Virus record (IMG/VR): IMGVR_UViG_3300009008_000008
Location: 1 to 64,000 of that record
Length of the DNA stretch: 64,000 nt
Reading direction: 5' to 3' (one strand)
Source of the DNA: a virus
Below, one piece after another: positions 59,383 to 64,000 of this stretch. A program made the translations under genes and the position numbers. The notes beneath the pieces were generated by a model. The model did no database searches, was not told the origin of the DNA, and saw only the letters and a program-made list of their open reading frames with translations. How positions within the stretch are numbered: position 1 is the first letter of the stretch; every line of letters starts with the position of its first letter.

Positions 59383-60086
59383 TATGATACTCCACTTGCG
59401 AAGTCTATTGCCATCTGCTTCGCGTCATCCATCGTTTCCGCCTGCCACTCCCCACGCCCTCTGTTAAACTGCTCAACATGGTCTGTATAGATGACCTGAC
59501 TTTCATCACCTTTTGGCCAAATTTCATAGGATACATGGATGTTTACACTGTCACCGTCCTCGTGGAGAGTGATCTCTTTGTTCTGGTACATGTCATCTGA
59601 GTACCATGCCTCAACGTCCTCGAGGAATTCCTGTGGGTCGGAAGGGTGAAAAGCACAATCACCTTTCTTGACTTTGGAGCCGACTCCAAACCCATACATG
59701 GCGCGGTGACTCCACCCATACCACTTTTGTTTGGCCTCACAGTATCCAACAGAGCAGACATTGTGGTCGGGTGCTGACAGTTCGGGTACGATTCCTCGTT
59801 TTGCCAAAGAGGCAGCGAACTCGGGATCCCCTATATAATCCCCATCTAGGTTGTATGCACTCTTCATCTCCAGCGGCTTATTGGAACCCGACTCTCCAGG
59901 CGGAATCTCTTCGGTCCTCACTTGGTAAGTAGGGAACGTCTGTATGCTTAGGACCTTTCGCAAACTCGACAAGGAGAGCCGGGCTAGGGCCTGAAACCTC
60001 AGGCCCTTGCTAGGCACCATGGCACAAACTTGGCCGCGGTGTATTACTGGAATACGTGGAAGCAGGACAACCCGTAGGGATTTCAT
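59382..60086 (-). CDS. conserved-type phage protein with GWSHRAMYGFG motif, 234 aa
   Basis: The WYGWSHRAMYGFGVGSKV block, followed by KKGDC, is a signature of a phage protein family without known role. Residues 1-60 are basic and of low complexity; the C-terminal half is acidic and strand-rich. A true start may be later than the first ATG, but none is marked by a ribosome site. Confidence 0.65.
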   Translation of the reverse strand: MKSLRVVLLPRIPVIHRGQVCAMVPSKGLRFQALARLSLSSLRKVLSIQTFPTYQVRTEEIPPGESGSNKPLEMKSAYNLDGDYIGDPEFAASLAKRGIVPELSAPDHNVCSVGYCEAKQKWYGWSHRAMYGFGVGSKVKKGDCAFHPSDPQEFLEDVEAWYSDDMYQNKEITLHEDGDSVNIHVSYEIWPKGDESQVIYTDHVEQFNRGRGEWQAETMDDAKQMAIDFASGVS

Positions 60087-60089
60087 AAA

Positions 60090-60335
60090 TCAGGCTTGGA
60101 ACAAGGCATTACCCTTACCCTTCATATCACGCATGGAATCGGAATATTGGCCTTTACGGCGGAGCAAGGACCAGAAAGCTTTGGCTTTCTTCCGGTCACC
60201 GTCAGGGAGCGGCGTAAACAACAGTTGTTCGAAGAACACCAGGTCTTCAGGGATTTGGAGTTCATTGCGTGTATGTTCGTAGGAAGTCGCCTGCTGTTTC
60301 CTGAAGGCGAGCCAACGCCTGTTGGTGGATGTTCA
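60090..60335 (-). pseudogene. small gene with a frameshift, remnant of a MNxHQQALARL family
   Basis: The ATG at 60335 begins MNIHQQALARLQETAGD, almost a copy of the start at 59083, and stops after 24 codons. The +1 frame continues at that point with RNELQIPEDLVFFEQLL, ending at 60090 just before the next ATG. Neither frame alone fills the space. One base change near 60265 would join them. Confidence 0.5.
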
Positions 60336-60338
60336 TGG

Positions 60339-60512
60339 TTATTTCCTCTTGGCACGCCGCACAGCAATCTTTTTCTTGTTCTTCTTGCGGTACTGTTGCT
60401 GCTGCTTCTGGATCTTGGCCTTGTTCTTTTGGTAGTACTTCTGGCGGGCCTTCTTCTTGGCCGGATTTTTCTCAGGCTTCCGCTTGGGCTTCAGGGCAGT
60501 GACGGTGGGCAT
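60339..60512 (-). CDS. very basic small protein, 57 aa
   Basis: More than 40 percent of residues are Lys or Arg (PKRKPEKNPAKKKARQ and on), with a glutamine-rich middle. AAGGAG lies eight bases upstream of the ATG. Such peptides can neutralise DNA in the head or bind nucleic acid; no family is recognised. Confidence 0.7.
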   Translation of the reverse strand: MPTVTALKPKRKPEKNPAKKKARQKYYQKNKAKIQKQQQQYRKKNKKKIAVRRAKRK

Positions 60513-60517
60513 CTGCT

Positions 60518-60625
60518 TTACTCCTTAACTTGAGTGGTTTTACGTTCGTGATTACGTACCGCCATATCATTGGCAGCACTCCAGGCCTGACGCAGCCGGG
60601 CCAATGCTTCTTTGTGTGGGTCCAT
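60518..60625 (-). CDS. small protein with MDPHKEALARL start, 35 aa
   Basis: A strong GGGAGG site lies 6 bases upstream. The start resembles the repeated MNxHQQALARL beginning of two neighbours, so it is a third copy. It overlaps the membrane-protein gene by 59 bp in another frame. Confidence 0.55.
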   Translation of the reverse strand: MDPHKEALARLRQAWSAANDMAVRNHERKTTQVKE

Positions 60626-60764
60626 TGAGACCTCCCTTTTTGAAAAGTTGACGCCAAGATACGTTACAGCTCAAGACGCCGCTGATAAAACCAATGGTTA
60701 AAGCCGGCATTCCAATAATGATGAGTGCCGAAACAAGGTCGAGGGGCGGAATAAAATCAAACAT
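60567..60764 (-). CDS. small membrane protein, 65 aa
   Basis: GGAGG is five bases before the ATG at 60764. The hydrophobic helix is at about residues 10-32. The C-terminal 30 residues overlap another small gene and may be shorter in reality. Confidence 0.5.
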   Translation of the reverse strand: MFDFIPPLDLVSALIIIGMPALTIGFISGVLSCNVSWRQLFKKGGLNGPTQRSIGPAASGLECCQ

Positions 60765-60793
60765 GGCGGGCCTCCAATTGATGGGTCCACCAT

Positions 60794-60913
60794 TCACATT
60801 CCCAGCAACAGCCTCATTTTTACCCATGCAAAAAACATCGCACCACCTACTATATACAGTAATCCCATAAAGAACAGCTCTTCCTTCCAGTGAGGGCCCC
60901 TTGGATCTTTCAT
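60794..60913 (-). CDS. small single-pass membrane protein, 39 aa
   Basis: ATGA-coupled to the ligase end. After 12 polar residues there is one hydrophobic helix (LFFMGLLYIVGGAMFFAW). It heads the small-membrane-protein cluster. Confidence 0.55.
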   Translation of the reverse strand: MKDPRGPHWKEELFFMGLLYIVGGAMFFAWVKMRLLLGM

Positions 60914-61878
60914 TTTTCTAGGTTGAACGTCTCAACCAGCTCTTCCCTAGTCATGATCTTGATGCCAAGGTTAACCGCTTTCCGCTCCTTGGAACTGCCA
61001 GTACCTTTAAGTTTCATCACCAGGACTGTCACTTTCCTGGAGATGCCGCTGGCGATAGTACCGCCCTCACGTTCGATTTGTTCTTGTAAGTCTTTATCCC
61101 TGAAGCCGGTAAACACCACAATCTCACCCGACATCTTGTCACCCTCTGGAGGAGCCACAGGACCTAGTGTTTCAATGGTAATCAGGCGTTTGATGGGTTT
61201 TACGAAGGCCTGGAATTTGGGAAATCCTTGGGCAAACTGCTTGGCACGCTTACTGCTGAACCCAGATACAGACAGGGCCATATGCTCCAAGTCCCGAGGG
61301 TTAGGTCTGTTAAGATCCATGATCTGCGGGTATTTCTCAACCAGTGGTGTTAACTGCCGTACACCAAAGCCAGGACCGAATACCCCAGAAGCCGCCATCA
61401 ATACGGGCAGAGACACTGGATTCAAAGCTTTCTTAATCCCGGTGACGATGGTGGTGGCCGTTTTATCCTGGATGCCAGGAACCGCCATCAAGTCTTTTTT
61501 CGTGGCTCGGATAACGGCTTCGATGGAGTCGATTCCATGAGTAGCCAACCGTTGGATTGTACCTTGAGCAAAGTTTTCGACTTCAATGGCCTTAAAAAAC
61601 CAAGCAATTTGTTTTACCAACTGTTCGTCGGTGTCCCCCGTGGCGCGTATATCGACACCAGAGGAAGTCCATTCAAAGTTACCGTCTTCCGGTAATCCTG
61701 CCTTGCGGCTAGGAGCAACAACCTCCAAAATATGCGGGATAACATCTCCACTCCTTGTAATCTTGAGGACCGCACCAGGCCCTACCTTGTTGTCGTTGAT
61801 GAACTTGGCATTGAAACCAGTTACCCGACGGATAGTTACCCCTCCCAATCTAACACCAGGACGTACACTTTTAGCCAT
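60910..61878 (-). CDS. ligA: NAD-dependent DNA ligase, C-terminal fragment
   Basis: It resumes LigA within the OB fold (RPGVRLGGVTIRR, then ITRSGDVIPHILEVV), followed by a helix-hairpin-helix region (MAVPGIQDKTATTI) and a BRCT domain (VVFTGFRDKDLQEQIEREGG). The four-cysteine zinc finger normal after the OB fold is missing: that stretch has no cysteine. The fragment starts at an ATG that overlaps the endonuclease stop and has no NTase, so it needs the N fragment. The ATG is part of the join, not a native start. Confidence 0.9.
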   Translation of the reverse strand: MAKSVRPGVRLGGVTIRRVTGFNAKFINDNKVGPGAVLKITRSGDVIPHILEVVAPSRKAGLPEDGNFEWTSSGVDIRATGDTDEQLVKQIAWFFKAIEVENFAQGTIQRLATHGIDSIEAVIRATKKDLMAVPGIQDKTATTIVTGIKKALNPVSLPVLMAASGVFGPGFGVRQLTPLVEKYPQIMDLNRPNPRDLEHMALSVSGFSSKRAKQFAQGFPKFQAFVKPIKRLITIETLGPVAPPEGDKMSGEIVVFTGFRDKDLQEQIEREGGTIASGISRKVTVLVMKLKGTGSSKERKAVNLGIKIMTREELVETFNLEK

Positions 61879-62908
61879 GGTGTATCCCCTTTAAAATCTG
61901 AGTGCGTGTCTTCCGATACCAACCTCGTGGCAAAACTATGCGTTTGGGGGAGCCGTTATCATTTTGCATAACCAAAAGTCGAAAGATAAAACCATCCTTC
62001 ATTGTCTGTCGGGCTTTAGCACACAAAATGTGCCATAAACGGTCAGGGGAGCTTTTATGTAATCTATGGTTTGTTAATCCTGCCGTGTGTAAAGACTTTA
62101 CTTCTATAAGTATGTTACGGTCCGGGAGGAACAAATCGGGGTAGTACCTACGGTTCTTTCCGTCAAGTTGGTAATATACAACCGGCACTTCGCGGTCACT
62201 AAATACTCGGATCCTTGAAGGATCCACCCCTTTTTTGTGGAGTAACCAATCCAATGCTAGGTCTTCATATCCTTGTACCTGAACGACCCGGGAACCTAAC
62301 GTATAAGAATGATAAAATCTTGTGCTGGAACAAGCATTACATGCCAAGCCTCGTTTAGCCAACACGGAAGAAGGGCGGGCCGTAAATAAGGCACCGCAAG
62401 AAAGGCATTTATGTTCTATTGGAACACTAATACCCTTATACACTCCTATAGGCTGTAGGGCTTTACCTAATTTCTCCAACCTCTCACCGTATCTCTCTGT
62501 GGTATGTAGGCCATGTTTTGACGGGTTGCATGATCGACAACCAACACCACGTTTAACAGCCTCTGTGGTATACCAATCCTGGGTATTACAAAACTTACAT
62601 TGATACAGGTTTTTGGCATTCTTCAACCGACGATAACCTTCCATAACATAAAAGGAAGAGTTACGGATTTCTGTCATATGGTTGCACATCGAATGGAAAT
62701 TCTGCAACCTATCAGAGCAGGCAGGGCAGTTAAGGAACCCGTTTTTCGTGGTCCTGGGTTTAGTTATAAACCCATTACCGCAGATCTTACAATAATGGCT
62801 ACAAGGTACGTGAACACCGGAATACCCGGAAAGGTACCCTACCAAAGTAGAATCCAAGGATTTAATATACTCTTGTTCTCTTACCTCGAGAGATTTAGAC
62901 ATACCCAT
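61871..62908 (-). CDS. Vsr/PD-(D/E)XK homing endonuclease between ligase halves
   Basis: The N-terminal 210 residues carry repeated zinc knuckles (CKICG, CPAC, CKFC, CRSC, CLSCG, CNAC), used to grip DNA. The C-terminal part has the same nuclease core as the polymerase endonuclease: YYPDLFLPDRNILIEVKS and HTAG following it. ATG and stop overlap the ligase halves to the base. It is transcribed with the ligase. It probably cuts intact ligase genes and inserts itself by repair. Confidence 0.85.
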   Translation of the reverse strand: MGMSKSLEVREQEYIKSLDSTLVGYLSGYSGVHVPCSHYCKICGNGFITKPRTTKNGFLNCPACSDRLQNFHSMCNHMTEIRNSSFYVMEGYRRLKNAKNLYQCKFCNTQDWYTTEAVKRGVGCRSCNPSKHGLHTTERYGERLEKLGKALQPIGVYKGISVPIEHKCLSCGALFTARPSSVLAKRGLACNACSSTRFYHSYTLGSRVVQVQGYEDLALDWLLHKKGVDPSRIRVFSDREVPVVYYQLDGKNRRYYPDLFLPDRNILIEVKSLHTAGLTNHRLHKSSPDRLWHILCAKARQTMKDGFIFRLLVMQNDNGSPKRIVLPRGWYRKTRTQILKGIHHG

Positions 62909-63891
62909 TACATCGGTTCCACTATGACAGTAGGTTTCAAAATACCATGCTTAGACACGTTCCATTCTACACTCACCACCCTACATTTCACTATCTGATC
63001 CTCCATCAACATCTTGAAGGCTACGCTGTACCGAGGGTTGCCAGATGTGGCGCGTTTGTATATTGAGTCCTGTGTGACCACCAGACCGTCTATGGCAAAC
63101 TTAGAGCTCTTCCGCCTCGCAATGAGTCTGTCAGAGAGTGTCTGGGCGTCCAGGACCTTATAGGCCTTGGCAGGAGCGACCGTGAATCCAAGCTGGTGTT
63201 TCAGGTAGTTGAGCTGTTCGGAGGGTTTCTTGCGTGGAACGATGAGTTCGTAGCACACCAAGGTGGCGTCTTTGAGGGCAGGGCTGACATCCGGGCGGTT
63301 GACCAACCCACCCATGAAATTCCGTGGGTTTGCGAAGTCCTTGGCGTACTTCTTGAACGCCGTCTCGGACATGATGATCTCGGCCCGTACCGCGAAGGTG
63401 TCCTGTGTCTTGGGAAGCCCAAGAATTGGCACCATGGACGTTACATCCTGTCCGACCTTACCGTTACCTCGGGTAAACAGTTGGTACCGGCCCTTGGTAC
63501 AGATGATAAGCATTGAGATGCCGTCCATCTTGTCCGACACCACGTAGGGCCCTGGGTTGGCGTCAAACCAACGGTCAAGGTCTGGAGTGTTGGGTTTGAT
63601 CTTGTCGAGGGAACCCATCCAATAGGGCAGTTTTTGTTTCTTACCCTGATCGACAGGAGCGCCTACTTTTTGGAGCAAAGGGCTGTCAGGGAACCTCTGG
63701 CGGAACGTATCCTCAATCGCGTCAAACTCGGCGTCTGACAAGAAAGGGCTTCCCTTGTAGTACGTGTTCTTGGCCCGGCGGTATAACTGACGTAGCAGCC
63801 GAGCGGACAACTTTGAGGCATAACCTCCAGGGTCTGCCTTTAGGGCTGTCAAATCGAACTCATACGCTGCCACTTCCCTCAACCTTTTCAT
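62908..63891 (-). CDS. ligA: NAD-dependent DNA ligase, N-terminal fragment
   Basis: A shortened Ia-like start, then the adenylation domain: Lys121 in SDKMDGIS is the AMP acceptor, TRGNGKVGQDVT and NPRNFMGG are further blocks, and the DNA-binding LKPTVIVEPM is the first part of the OB fold, where the fragment stops. It ends in TAATG shared with the endonuclease gene. Alone it could bind NAD and be adenylylated but would seal nicks poorly. Confidence 0.92.
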   Translation of the reverse strand: MKRLREVAAYEFDLTALKADPGGYASKLSARLLRQLYRRAKNTYYKGSPFLSDAEFDAIEDTFRQRFPDSPLLQKVGAPVDQGKKQKLPYWMGSLDKIKPNTPDLDRWFDANPGPYVVSDKMDGISMLIICTKGRYQLFTRGNGKVGQDVTSMVPILGLPKTQDTFAVRAEIIMSETAFKKYAKDFANPRNFMGGLVNRPDVSPALKDATLVCYELIVPRKKPSEQLNYLKHQLGFTVAPAKAYKVLDAQTLSDRLIARRKSSKFAIDGLVVTQDSIYKRATSGNPRYSVAFKMLMEDQIVKCRVVSVEWNVSKHGILKPTVIVEPM

Positions 63892-64000
63892 CCGTCCAGT
63901 ACCTGCTCTGTGGATGACTCATCATAATCTTCGTCCGCGTCACCAGCCTGACTTACCTCCATCTCCATGTCTTCCAACAAGGAACTTGCTTGGCTGAGCA
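63888..64000 (-). CDS. C-terminal end of a gene extending beyond the window
   Basis: The - strand frame is open from the window edge and ends in TGA overlapping the ligase ATG. It is acidic (DADEDYDESS). No function is visible. Confidence 0.6.
   Translation of the reverse strand, partial: LSQASSLLEDMEMEVSQAGDADEDYDESSTEQVLDG

Noticed and set aside
61871-62908. Group I intron in the ligase gene
   Set aside because: The start and stop codons of the endonuclease overlap the ligase fragments to the base, so there is no room for intron core sequence; gene fission explains the data better.
1-64000. CRISPR array, tRNA or rRNA genes, integrase
   Set aside because: No regularly spaced repeats, no cloverleaf that I could fold and no recombinase motifs were seen on either strand.

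Overview
The window is a 64-kb piece of the genome of a large tailed double-stranded DNA phage. Terminase, portal, prohead protease, a family A DNA polymerase, a sliding clamp, replicative helicases, NAD-dependent ligase and a nucleotide-metabolism set sit in tightly packed, translationally coupled genes, with almost no intergenic space. No tRNA, rRNA, CRISPR array, integrase or capsid gene was seen. A Gram-negative host is likely, because there is an E. coli-type DapD, a lipoprotein signal, a GGDEF/EAL protein and consensus sigma-70 promoter spacing. The species cannot be told from the sequence.

Left arm, 1-22.2 kb, all genes on the + strand. This is the accessory and metabolic arm: a putative ppGpp hydrolase (HD fold), a lipoprotein, RNase HII, DapD, an Acb2-like cyclic-nucleotide sponge, a transglutaminase-like protein, a NYN nuclease, PurC, dCMP deaminase, a PyrE-like protein, a cREC-domain protein, a double-length ThyX, a phospholipase A2-like protein, the catalytic half of a B12-dependent ribonucleotide reductase (NrdJa), a frameshifted DnaQ-like exonuclease and PyrF. 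Many tiny zinc-ribbon proteins lie between them.

Convergent junction near 22.1 kb. A GAF-GGDEF protein whose EAL domain is cut off runs into the end of the left arm.

Right arm, 64-22.1 kb, transcribed on the - strand. In transcription order it holds: DNA ligase in two pieces around an endonuclease gene; a cluster of small membrane proteins, a very basic peptide and a STAS protein; an HNH endonuclease; a 1801-residue SNF2-like helicase; thymidylate kinase; DNA polymerase in two pieces joined by a split intein, with an endonuclease gene on the opposite strand between them; QueE; a clamp-like protein; FolE; a family 4 uracil-DNA glycosylase; NrdJb (the missing C-terminal part of the reductase, about 20 kb from NrdJa); a UvsW-like helicase; a loader-like protein and a DnaB-like helicase; TerL; a portal with a LAGLIDADG intein; a prohead protease; and small membrane proteins.

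How the genes work together: PurC, PyrE, PyrF, NrdJa/b, dCMP deaminase, ThyX and Tmk would raise purine, pyrimidine and dTTP supply for replication. FolE and QueE point to 7-deazaguanine synthesis. Acb2, the HD hydrolase, the GGDEF protein and the STAS protein suggest several layers of interference with host nucleotide signalling and sigma-factor control. Three essential genes (portal, polymerase, ligase) have been entered by homing elements in three different ways: contiguous intein, split intein with a free-standing endonuclease, and gene fission without an intein. Three small or medium genes (9.1, 19.2 and 60.2 kb) read as intact only after one reading-frame change.
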